From positions 1 through 55,417 of the forward strand of contig NZ_AKJW01000079.1 in NCBI RefSeq assembly GCF_000282135.1: a stretch of DNA of 55,417 nucleotides, given 5' to 3'. Origin of the DNA: Herbaspirillum sp. CF444 (lineage in GTDB: Bacteria; Pseudomonadota; Gammaproteobacteria; Burkholderiales; Burkholderiaceae_D). The notes below the pieces were generated by a model, which saw only the letters and a list, made by a program, of their open reading frames with translations, was not told where the DNA came from and searched no databases. Within the stretch, counting starts at the first letter, position 1, and each line of letters starts with the position of its first letter. This document shows, one piece after another, positions 44,952-53,007 of the stretch. The position numbers and the translations under genes were made by a program.

Positions 44952-46154
44952 ATGTATTACAAATACACTTCCTGGCCGTTTCTGCTTCACGTTGCACTCT
45001 TGCCCCTGGCGCTGGAAAGCGCCGGGTCGTTGTGGGTGTGTTGCGCAATCTCCGTACTCGCGCTGGCTTTTTATGCGGCCCTCCATTACTCCAGGTGGGC
45101 GTTGCACCAGGCATCTGTGCTGACAGCGACGATCTCTCGCAAGCGTCGCCTGCACGGCAAGATGCTGTTTGTCGCCCGCAAAGAGAGCATGCCGGATAAC
45201 GCTGCTTCGACAACGGGGGCGCAGCACCGGTACTACGGCTTGAATGGCGCCGGCGGCGTCAGCCGTGGCGCCCCCGTCAAACTGTTGACATGCCTGGCGC
45301 ACGACCGCCCCGGACTGGCGCTGCTGGTAAAAAAGATCAAGCTCGTCGCCAGAGGCATTTTTCACTTCCGACGGACGCAGCGATGGCTGGCTTATTGGAA
45401 TTCGACACCGATGCGCGTCGAATTGGCAAGGGCGATGCCCAAGCTATTGCCGAAAATCTACCGCCCTTACCAATCACTGCGTTTGCGCGGTCGGGACCGG
45501 ATCGATGTCCTGATCAGCCACTATGACTTCATCTGCCGGCATGGGCTTGAACCGCTGGTATTGAGTGCGACAAGGTCGCCGGCGTTGCTCGGCAGCTTTG
45601 CCGGAAAATCCGGAGCTGTCTATGAGTTGCGCTTGTCCGCCGCTTCCCCGCTTGAACGGGAGGGCGAATTGATCTTGCAGCTGTATTGCGACCAACGGCC
45701 TCTGTTCTCCATTGCCTTCACGTTCTACAACAGTGATTTGCACTGGTGTGTCGGCATCGGCTGTTTGCAAGGGCCGAAAGGCTGCGATGCACAGGGACGT
45801 GTCCGCAACGCCACCCGCGACATGTTCGGCCTGCGACCAAAAGCACTGATGCTGCGTTTGGCGCAAGAGCTTGGCCGTACTTGCGGATGCAAAAAGGCGA
45901 TCCTGGTCGGGAATCGGAATCGCGTTCTGGTCCGCCAGATACGAACCGGGAAGCTGCTTGCCGACTACGACGATTTTTGGCGGGAGATGGGGGCCATGCG
46001 CCGCCCCGACGGGGACTACCAGATCTCTTGCGAAAACATCCGCCTTTCCAATCCTATGGATGTTCCTTCTCACAAACGTTCGGAAACGAGAAAGCGCATC
46101 TCTTTGACGGACCGTGCGATCGAAGCGGTACTCCTTGGTTTCAACAGGGTTTGA
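44952..46154 (+). CDS. DUF535 family protein (VirK/YbjX-like)
   Basis: A 400-residue protein with the DUF535/VirK domain from about 125 onward: ARGIFHFRRTQRWLAYWNSTPMR, FAGKSGAVYELRLSAASPLEREGELILQLYCDQRPLFSIAFTF and CVGIGCLQGPKG are family text. The first 60 residues contain a hydrophobic segment (about 8-45) that may anchor it in the membrane. Salmonella VirK and E. coli YbjX are linked to envelope and antimicrobial-peptide resistance, but no activity is assigned. The ATG at 44952 is chosen; a TTG five codons upstream is possible. It is 4 bases ahead of the response-regulator gene, so co-transcription with the two-component system is nearly certain. Confidence 0.85.
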   Translation: MYYKYTSWPFLLHVALLPLALESAGSLWVCCAISVLALAFYAALHYSRWALHQASVLTATISRKRRLHGKMLFVARKESMPDNAASTTGAQHRYYGLNGAGGVSRGAPVKLLTCLAHDRPGLALLVKKIKLVARGIFHFRRTQRWLAYWNSTPMRVELARAMPKLLPKIYRPYQSLRLRGRDRIDVLISHYDFICRHGLEPLVLSATRSPALLGSFAGKSGAVYELRLSAASPLEREGELILQLYCDQRPLFSIAFTFYNSDLHWCVGIGCLQGPKGCDAQGRVRNATRDMFGLRPKALMLRLAQELGRTCGCKKAILVGNRNRVLVRQIRTGKLLADYDDFWREMGAMRRPDGDYQISCENIRLSNPMDVPSHKRSETRKRISLTDRAIEAVLLGFNRV

Positions 46155-46158
46155 CGAC

Positions 46159-46848
46159 ATGAATCCACTCGTGCTCGTCGCGGAAAGCAGTTCCGAAATT
46201 GCCCATGTTTTGTGCGCCCATCTCGAGCGCGAAGGCTTGCGGGCGATCGTCGCGGTAGATGGCCAGCTTGCGATCGATCTCTATTATTCGTCGCACCCGG
46301 ATATTGTCTTGCTCGACCTCAAGATGCCTCGCGTCAGCGGCTTCTCCGTGTTGACGGCACTGCGTGAAGCCGGCGACACCCCGGTGATTGTGGTGAGTCA
46401 TCAAGACGATGTGCCGAGCAAGATTCAGGCTTTGCATATCGGCGCAGACGATTATGTCGTGAAGCCCTTCAATGGGTTGGAGATCGTCGGACGCGTCAAG
46501 GCTGTTTTGCGGAGAGTGCGCAATGTGATCCATGCCTCCGTGCTGCGCGTCAACGATGTGGAAATAGATCTGGTATCGCACATGGTCATTGTGGGAAGGA
46601 GAGAACAGCCGTCAAGGCTGGATTTGACGCTGACCGAATTCCGCATCCTTGCCTACATGGCGCATTTTCCGACCAAAGCCTTTACGCGCACAGAACTTGT
46701 CAATGCCTGCATTCCCGAGGGCGATGCATTGGAGCGGGCCATCGACGGCCACGCCAGCAAACTCCGGCAAAAACTGAAGATTGCCGGCATCGATGGATTC
46801 CTCGAGAGCGTACGAGGCGTCGGTTACCGGCTCGTGCAAGTTCAATGA
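46159..46848 (+). CDS. OmpR-family response regulator (AdeR/BaeR-like)
   Basis: A 229-residue response regulator. The receiver has the phospho-acceptor Asp53 in VLLDLKMPRVSG, a Ser in place of the switch Thr (VVSHQDD), and Lys in VVKPFNG. The acidic pocket is unusual: the start reads VLVAESSS, so one of the two acidic residues that hold magnesium is Ala8. The OmpR output domain (about 130-228) ends RGVGYRLVQ. It lies between the DUF535 gene (4-base gap) and the kinase gene (4-base overlap). Because Glu9 is kept, phosphorylation may still occur. Confidence 0.9.
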   Translation: MNPLVLVAESSSEIAHVLCAHLEREGLRAIVAVDGQLAIDLYYSSHPDIVLLDLKMPRVSGFSVLTALREAGDTPVIVVSHQDDVPSKIQALHIGADDYVVKPFNGLEIVGRVKAVLRRVRNVIHASVLRVNDVEIDLVSHMVIVGRREQPSRLDLTLTEFRILAYMAHFPTKAFTRTELVNACIPEGDALERAIDGHASKLRQKLKIAGIDGFLESVRGVGYRLVQVQ

Positions 46849-47924
46849 AGCAATCCGTGACGCTGGGGCAAAAGCTGGTCTTGTACATGGCCGGCGCCAC
46901 CGGCCTGGCGCTGGTCGGGCTGAGCGCCGGCATGTTTCTGTTCTATTGGATTGAATTCGAATTTTTGGCAGATGCGGCGAAGGAAGCGCCATGGCCGGAA
47001 CCCATCGAATGGGTAGTCATGTTTGCGCTATGGATTCTGGGCCTTCTGGGTTCTGCGCTGACCGCCATCTATTTCGGAAGAAAGCTGATTCTCCCGCTCA
47101 ATAGCGTGGCCTCCGCGGCCAGACTGATTGCTACCGGGGATTTAAGCGCGCGCGCGAGTTCGCATCCGGAGAGTGCGACGTTCAAGGAAACCCAGCATCT
47201 GGTCGCCGACTTCAACACGATGGCGCATCAACTTGAGCTCAGCAGAAGCAACATGCGGACCTGGCACATGGTGATCTCGCATGAATTGCGCACGCCGTTG
47301 ACGGTCTTGCGCGGGAGATTGCAGGGACTCGCCGACGGCATCTTTGCGCCGGACCCGAAATTGTTTTCCACCTTGATCGACCAGGTCGAAAGCCTGACGC
47401 GCATCGTCGACGATCTCGGCACCGTTGCCCGGACGGACAACGGTCATCTGGAATTGCTGCGTGAGTTCATCGATATGAGCAAGGAAGTGCAATCGGTAGT
47501 TTCAGCGGCAAGCCCCGTGTGTACGGAAGCAGGGCTGAAAATTGAAGAGAAGCTGGCGCCGGTGATGTTGTTTGCCGATGGTGCGCGCATACGCCAGATC
47601 CTGCTTGCACTGCTGGACAACGCCAGGCGCTATGCATCGCCCGGCAGGGTGTGGGTGGAAACCCTGTCGCACCGGCACTACGCCATATTGAGAGTCACCG
47701 ATGAAGGGCCGGGTCTCCCCGATGAGGCCGGCTCATCCGTGTTCGATCCTTTCTGGCGCGGCCAGCATTCCGGCACGGCCGTGGGCGGCAGCAGCGGCAT
47801 CGGACTGGGGCTGTCGATCGTGCAGGCGATCGCCCGCTGCCATGGAGGAGAAGCCTTCGCACGCAACGCCCCTGGGGGCGGTGCCGTATTTGAAGTTCAC
47901 TTTCCTCAATACACCAGGCAATAG
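46845..47924 (+). CDS. Sensor histidine kinase, AdeS-like
   Basis: A 359-residue kinase. Two transmembrane segments (about 12-36 and 56-79) leave a loop of only about 20 residues in the periplasm. HAMP follows, then ISHELRTPLTVLRGRLQGLADGIF with phospho-acceptor His146, N-box LLALLDNARRYA and ATP-lid glycines GIGLGLSIVQAI. The HELRTPLTVLRGRLQG block is strikingly like Acinetobacter AdeS, which controls an RND pump with AdeR. No RND pump is adjacent here; the partner genes are the DUF535 protein and regulator. A small loop suggests sensing within the membrane or of envelope state. Confidence 0.92.
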   Translation: MKQSVTLGQKLVLYMAGATGLALVGLSAGMFLFYWIEFEFLADAAKEAPWPEPIEWVVMFALWILGLLGSALTAIYFGRKLILPLNSVASAARLIATGDLSARASSHPESATFKETQHLVADFNTMAHQLELSRSNMRTWHMVISHELRTPLTVLRGRLQGLADGIFAPDPKLFSTLIDQVESLTRIVDDLGTVARTDNGHLELLREFIDMSKEVQSVVSAASPVCTEAGLKIEEKLAPVMLFADGARIRQILLALLDNARRYASPGRVWVETLSHRHYAILRVTDEGPGLPDEAGSSVFDPFWRGQHSGTAVGGSSGIGLGLSIVQAIARCHGGEAFARNAPGGGAVFEVHFPQYTRQ

Positions 47925-48252
47925 ATTCAAGCGGTCCGGTCTCGTGCGCCGATTCTGTGCTCCATTCGTATCGCTCGATCAACATGAGCGGCATGAGCGA
48001 CATGTCGAAAGATCACGCAACGCACATGCCGGCAGCACGGAATCTCCACACAACGGCGAGATACTGCCTCCGGTCCTGGAAGAGGGGTGATGGGCGGTGG
48101 CGGGTGCGCGCCGGCACTGGCGGCGCAAAGAAATTATTCGCATCAGATGTTTGTAATTTGTTCGCATCAACAATCCGCAGGCGAAGTCGGCTTCACTTGC
48201 GCAACTTTGACTTTGATCCTTCGAGTGCTCATCAGAAATTAGGGGAAATGCA
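47925..48252. other. Leader region upstream of flagellin
   Basis: These 328 bases separate the kinase gene from flagellin. The part nearest fliC is AT-rich and should contain its promoter, but no convincing sigma28 (TAAA / GCCGATAA) or sigma54 (TGGC / TTGC) pair was found. AGGGGA serves as the fliC ribosome-binding site. No terminator is evident after the kinase gene. Confidence 0.5.
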
Positions 48253-49341
48253 ATGCCATCCGTCATCAATACTAATCTTGCCTCACTCAATACCCAGCGA
48301 AACCTGGGAATCTCGCAATCCTCGCTGTCCACGTCGATTCAACGCTTGTCATCGGGTCTGCGTGTCAACAGCGCAAAGGATGACGCAGCGGGCCTGGCGA
48401 TTGCCGACCGCATGACCTCGCAGGTCAAAGGCCTGGCAGTGGCGCAACGCAACGCCAACGACGGTATTTCCCTGGCGCAGACGGCGGAAGGCGCGTTGAG
48501 TACCGTTACCGACAACCTGCAACGCATGCGCGAGCTGGCGGTCCAGGCGTCGAACGGTTCGAACAGCGCGCAAGACCGCAAGACGCTGAATGACGAATAC
48601 AAGCAATTGTCGGGCGAAGTTTTCCGTGTCCTGAACGGTACCACCTTCAATGGCCAGAGCCTGTTCACCGGTATCGGCTCGGGCGCCAGCGCCGGTACGG
48701 GCTCCGACGTGGCCAACGTTTCGGCTTCGCTGACGCTGAGCTTCCAGGTCGGCGCCAATGTGGTCGACAACAAGCGCAATGACCAGATCAGTATTTCGTT
48801 GTCCGATCTGTCCAACGACAGCACCATCGCCAGCGTGATCGGCACCAGCGCCAAAGGCCTGATCGGTCTGGGCAACACAACCGCGGTTGATGCCGCCCAG
48901 GTGACATACACCTCGGCCAAGGCTGCGCTGGACAATCTGTTCGCAACCGGTTCGACCATGACGGCAACTGCACTGGCATCTTCCGCGGTGACGTTGCAAT
49001 CGGCGATCGACACGGCAAAACTGACTCTGGACAAGGCAATCGCCGATCCGTCGGCGCTAAGCGATGCGCAAAAGGCGATCAAGAACCTGGACCAGGCGAT
49101 CAACCTGATCTCGTCCAAGCGCGCGGAGTTCGGCGCGGTTCAGAACCGCTTCAGCGCCGTCATCAGCAACTTGCAGATTTCGAGCGAAAACATCACCGCA
49201 TCGCGCAGCCGCATCATGGATACCGACTACGCGGCAGAAACGGCGAACCTCACGCGTGCGCAGATTCTGCAACAAGCGGGGACAAGCATGTTGTCTCAAG
49301 CGAACGCCGCTCCGCAAAGCGTGCTGTCGTTGCTGAAGTAA
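48253..49341 (+). CDS. fliC: Flagellin
   Basis: A 362-residue filament protein. The conserved N-terminal D0/D1 region ([50 protein letters not shown] in outline) and C-terminal region ([43 protein letters not shown]) are both complete, with a short variable centre (about 145-270) rich in Ala, Thr and Ser and without cysteine. The [18 protein letters not shown] stretch, the TLR5 contact in other flagellins, is present. AGGGGA precedes the ATG. A terminator follows before fliD. No FliS chaperone gene is beside it. Confidence 0.96.
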   Translation: MPSVINTNLASLNTQRNLGISQSSLSTSIQRLSSGLRVNSAKDDAAGLAIADRMTSQVKGLAVAQRNANDGISLAQTAEGALSTVTDNLQRMRELAVQASNGSNSAQDRKTLNDEYKQLSGEVFRVLNGTTFNGQSLFTGIGSGASAGTGSDVANVSASLTLSFQVGANVVDNKRNDQISISLSDLSNDSTIASVIGTSAKGLIGLGNTTAVDAAQVTYTSAKAALDNLFATGSTMTATALASSAVTLQSAIDTAKLTLDKAIADPSALSDAQKAIKNLDQAINLISSKRAEFGAVQNRFSAVISNLQISSENITASRSRIMDTDYAAETANLTRAQILQQAGTSMLSQANAAPQSVLSLLK

Positions 49342-49352
49342 TGATGGAAATC

Positions 49353-49384
49353 GGCAGGCAACGCGCTCGGCTTGCCTGTCTTTT
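49353..49384 (+). terminator. Rho-independent terminator after fliC
   Basis: GGCAGGCAA (49353-49361) pairs with TTGCCTGTC (49372-49380, one G-U) around a 10-base loop and is followed by TTTT. It would give fliC its own abundant short transcript and leave fliD with a separate promoter or read-through. Confidence 0.75.
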
Positions 49385-49488
49385 CATTGAATGCCGTCTC
49401 GGAACAATGCGCCGAAAAAAATCCGGATAACCGCAGCGGCAAACTGATCGCCCTTATCGGGGGCATGCAAACTCAGTAAGGGGGAAAA

Positions 49489-51576
49489 ATGGCTATCTCT
49501 AGCGGCACCATTTCAACTGCTGCGGGACCTCTCGACGTTCCCGGACTTGTCGCCAAACTGATGGCGGCAGAGAAGGTCGCGCTGGATCCTCTGGCCAGAC
49601 AGGCGCGCAGCTACAACAGTCTGGTTTCTGCTTACGGCAGTCTTAAAAGCATTGTTTCCACTTATCAGGCCGAACTCAATCGTCTTGCGCCGGCAAGTTT
49701 CAGCGCGCTGAAGGCCGCCGTCGCCAATCGCGGCACCGGCACGACGCTCACGACCGAGCCATTCACCGCAGACGTGAATAGCGATGAGTCGACCAAAGTG
49801 CTGGCGCAGAAAATTCAGTCGGTCGGATTCCCCAAGTCGCAGATTTTCAACGCCGGGGATTCGCTGGCGATCAAGGTCGGCAGCAATCCGCCTGTCTTTA
49901 TTACGCTGAAGGCAGACGCGACTCTGGCCGGCGTGCGCGATGCAATTAATGCAGGCAAGACGGGCGTCACGGCAAGTATCGCCTCGGATGGCACGGGCGA
50001 CCATCTGGTGTTGGAATCCAACACTGCCGGTACGGCAAACACGATCAGGATTCAAGCCAACAATACGCTGTCCGGTTTGAACTACGATCCTTCCAGATCG
50101 ATTCCGAGCACCATGAGCCAGATCCAGGCGCCGCGGGACGCCACGGTCGCTGCGGCCGGCAGCTACACAATCGCGGTATCCCAGTTGGCGCAGGCGCAAA
50201 AGATCACATCTGCAGGTTTTCCGGCGAATGCCGCGTTTGACGGCGGCATTCTCGCGATCAAAACCGGCAATGGTTCCACTGCCATCATCAAGCCTGTAAC
50301 GAACACATTGGCCGGCGTTCGCGATGCGATCAATTCCAGCAATGCCGGGGTCAGCGCAAGTATTGTGAACGACGGCACTTCTTCGCACCTGGTCATGACG
50401 GCGAAAGAGAGCGGAAAGACCAATTCCATCCGCGTCACGGGAACAGGAAGCTATGCGTCTCTCTCTTTCGACCCAAGCGGAAAGTACACCTCCGCCGGCG
50501 TGCCGCCGGGCCAGACCTTTGATGCCGGCACCGGTGCATTGACGTTGAAGGTAGGCGGCACAACGACCAGCATCCCTCTGAACGGTGCCGGCCGGACGCT
50601 GCAACATGTGCGCGACGCCATCAACACGGCCAATGCCGGCGTCATGGCGAGCATTGCGAACGACGGCGCCGCCGATCATCTGGTGTTGACGCCTTCAGGC
50701 GGCAGCGCGACCAGCCCTGTTGCCTTGATGGGAACGGGAGATTTTTCCAGTCTCGGCGGCAGCATGATGGGGCAGTTGGCGGCCGCCCAGGATGCCAGGT
50801 TAAGCATTGACGGCGTTGCTGTCGACAGCGCGTCAAACAAGGTGGCCAACGCAATTGCCGGCGTGACGCTGAACCTGAGCAAAGTCACCACTGCATCGGA
50901 CAACTTTGCGCTGACAGTTTCGCACGATACGAGCGCCATCACGACTTCGGCGACGACGTTCGTCTCTGCCTACAACGCGCTTGTCAAGGCCGTCAAAGGC
51001 TTGACGCTGCAGACTCCGTCCAGGACACCGGGGCAAGCCGGCACGTCGTCGCCACTGGCAGCCGACTCGTCGACCAGAAACCTGATCACGCAGTTGCGCA
51101 GCATTTTGCTCGGCAAGGTCGACGGCGGCAATGGCATCAACAGCCTGTCGGACGTGGGAATCAGTTTTCAAAAGGACGGCACGCTTGCGCTGGACTCCGC
51201 AAAATTAAATGCGGCAGTGAAAAATAACCTGGCAGGTGTCGAGAATCTGTTCGCGTCGGCAGCGACGGTGACGGCAGGCATAGCCGGCAATACCAAAACA
51301 GCCGCCTCCGGTGCCGGCGGCATTCTGGTCAAACTGCAGAAATTGCTGAATGGCGCCTTGGGGGACGGCGGCGTCATCGATGTCAGGACCAAAGGCATGC
51401 AAGCAAGCTTGAAGATCAATACGGATCGCCAGACTATCGTGCAGAACAGGCTGAACAGTCTGGAAGATCAATATACGAAAAGATTTAACCACCTTAACCG
51501 CACGCTATCAAGCATGACGGCAACGCAGAATTACCTGACGCAACAACTGTCGAGATTATCGAGGGCTTCTAATTGA
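49489..51576 (+). CDS. fliD: Flagellar filament cap FliD, enlarged by repeats
   Basis: A 695-residue filament cap protein; most FliD proteins are 450-500. The N-terminal FliD_N part (DVPGLVAKLMAAEKVALDPLARQARSYNSLVSAYGSLKS) and the C-terminal FliD_C part (ARLSIDGVAVDSASNKVANAIAGVTLNL onward, ending QYTKRFNHLNRTLSSMTATQNYLTQQLSRL) are normal. Between them lie three copies of a module of about 90 residues (about 107-205, 238-330 and 333-421), each with a TL..VRDAIN....GV.ASI..DG...HLV core, the flagellin-IN motif. The extra mass would sit on the exposed cap head. AAGGGGGA precedes the ATG. Confidence 0.94.
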   Translation: MAISSGTISTAAGPLDVPGLVAKLMAAEKVALDPLARQARSYNSLVSAYGSLKSIVSTYQAELNRLAPASFSALKAAVANRGTGTTLTTEPFTADVNSDESTKVLAQKIQSVGFPKSQIFNAGDSLAIKVGSNPPVFITLKADATLAGVRDAINAGKTGVTASIASDGTGDHLVLESNTAGTANTIRIQANNTLSGLNYDPSRSIPSTMSQIQAPRDATVAAAGSYTIAVSQLAQAQKITSAGFPANAAFDGGILAIKTGNGSTAIIKPVTNTLAGVRDAINSSNAGVSASIVNDGTSSHLVMTAKESGKTNSIRVTGTGSYASLSFDPSGKYTSAGVPPGQTFDAGTGALTLKVGGTTTSIPLNGAGRTLQHVRDAINTANAGVMASIANDGAADHLVLTPSGGSATSPVALMGTGDFSSLGGSMMGQLAAAQDARLSIDGVAVDSASNKVANAIAGVTLNLSKVTTASDNFALTVSHDTSAITTSATTFVSAYNALVKAVKGLTLQTPSRTPGQAGTSSPLAADSSTRNLITQLRSILLGKVDGGNGINSLSDVGISFQKDGTLALDSAKLNAAVKNNLAGVENLFASAATVTAGIAGNTKTAASGAGGILVKLQKLLNGALGDGGVIDVRTKGMQASLKINTDRQTIVQNRLNSLEDQYTKRFNHLNRTLSSMTATQNYLTQQLSRLSRASN

Positions 51577-51702
51577 TGTGCCGTGCACAGTGCGAAATGC
51601 ACGGGGATTGCGCTGCATGCGGTGAACATCGGTCAGCCGAATCGAGCCGGTTTCATCTCCATTCTTCGAATTACCAATCGCTTCCCATACAAGGAAAATA
51701 AC

Positions 51703-52977
51703 ATGAGTTTTCAGCAAGGTCTGAGCGGTTTGCACGGCGCTTCCAAACATCTGGACGTGATCGGCAACAACGTTGCCAATGCCGGCACGGTAGGCTTTAA
51801 ATCGGCACACGCCCAGTTCGCCGACATGTACGCCAATTCGATGAATCGTTCCGGCAATTCGCCGGTTGGCATCGGTGTCGCCGTACCCAACGTGCAGCAG
51901 GCATTCACCCAGGGTAACGTCACGACGACCAATAACCCGCTCGATATCGCCATCAACGGCGACGGTTTCTTCCGCATGCAACGCAATCTGGCGGATACGT
52001 CGCCGCTGTACGGCCGCAACGGGCAATTTCAGTTGGATAAAAACGGCTACATCGTCAATCCCAGCGAAAAGGGCGCCTATCTGACCGGTTGGCTGGGCAC
52101 TGCCATCGGGGGCGATCCGGTCCCGTTGAAGATCGATACATCAAACATACCTGCGACGGCGACCACGGCGGTGACGACGAAACTCAATCTGGATTCGCGC
52201 AAGACCGGCATCGCACCGGCGACAAAACCGTTCAACGCGACCGACCCGACGACCTACAACAACACGACCGGCGTGACGACCTATGACAGCCTGGGCAATA
52301 GTTACAACGTCCAGACCTACTATGTCAAAAACGCGACGACGTCGACCGCCACGGCAACCAACTGGGATGTCTACGCCACGATCAATGGCGTGCCTTACCC
52401 AACGGCGGCGACGCAAGCGAAAGTCGGGACGCTGACATTCGACAATGCCGGCGTTCTGACGAGCGCCCAACCGGCCGGCACGCTCACGGCTGCGAATCTG
52501 AACGCCAACAACGTCAAGCCGGGAGCGACCTTCGCGGCTGGTATTACGCTGGATTACAGCGGCACCACGCAAACCGGCCAGGCATTCACGCCGGTCGCAC
52601 AATCGCAGAATGGCAAGGCGCCGGGGGTGCTTTCCAGTTTTTCCATTGGCAAGGACGGACAGATTATCGGTAGCTATTCCAACGGCGACGCCAAGACTTT
52701 GGGACAAGTGCTGCTGGTGAATTTCGCCAATCCCAACGGCCTGCAACCGTTGGGAAACAACCTGTATGCGGCCGGCGCGGCGGCCGGCGAGCCATTGCTG
52801 GGGACGCCGGCCACCGGACGCCTGGGCACGTTGCAGGCGCGCGCAGTGGAGGACTCCAATGTCGATCTGACGACCGAACTGGTCAACATGATCGTTGCGC
52901 AACGCGTCTACCAGGCCAACTCCCAGACCATCAAGGTGCAGGATACCGTCCTGCAAAGCTTGATCAGCCTGCGCTAG
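51703..52977 (+). CDS. flgE: Flagellar hook protein FlgE
   Basis: A 424-residue hook protein. The N-terminus SFQQGLSGLHGASKHLDVIGNNVANAGTVGFKSAHAQFADM and the FTQGNVTTTNNPLDIAINGDGFFRM segment are classical, as is the C-terminal NVDLTTELVNMIVAQRVYQANSQTIKVQDTVLQSLISLR. The central region is Thr/Ala/Asn-rich. AAGGAA precedes the ATG at 51703; the longer frame begins 40 codons earlier, just behind fliD. FlgE is normally inside the flgBCDEFGHIJKL operon; here it stands between fliD and flgK with no rod or ring genes, so it may be a second copy. Confidence 0.95.
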   Translation: MSFQQGLSGLHGASKHLDVIGNNVANAGTVGFKSAHAQFADMYANSMNRSGNSPVGIGVAVPNVQQAFTQGNVTTTNNPLDIAINGDGFFRMQRNLADTSPLYGRNGQFQLDKNGYIVNPSEKGAYLTGWLGTAIGGDPVPLKIDTSNIPATATTAVTTKLNLDSRKTGIAPATKPFNATDPTTYNNTTGVTTYDSLGNSYNVQTYYVKNATTSTATATNWDVYATINGVPYPTAATQAKVGTLTFDNAGVLTSAQPAGTLTAANLNANNVKPGATFAAGITLDYSGTTQTGQAFTPVAQSQNGKAPGVLSSFSIGKDGQIIGSYSNGDAKTLGQVLLVNFANPNGLQPLGNNLYAAGAAAGEPLLGTPATGRLGTLQARAVEDSNVDLTTELVNMIVAQRVYQANSQTIKVQDTVLQSLISLR

Positions 52978-53007
52978 ATCCGGACGACATCCTGAAGCAG
53001 GAATGGC

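Noticed and set aside
47925..48252. Sigma28 or sigma54 promoter ahead of fliC
   Set aside because: Partial matches only (TAAA-like and TGGC-like pieces without the second element at the right spacing).
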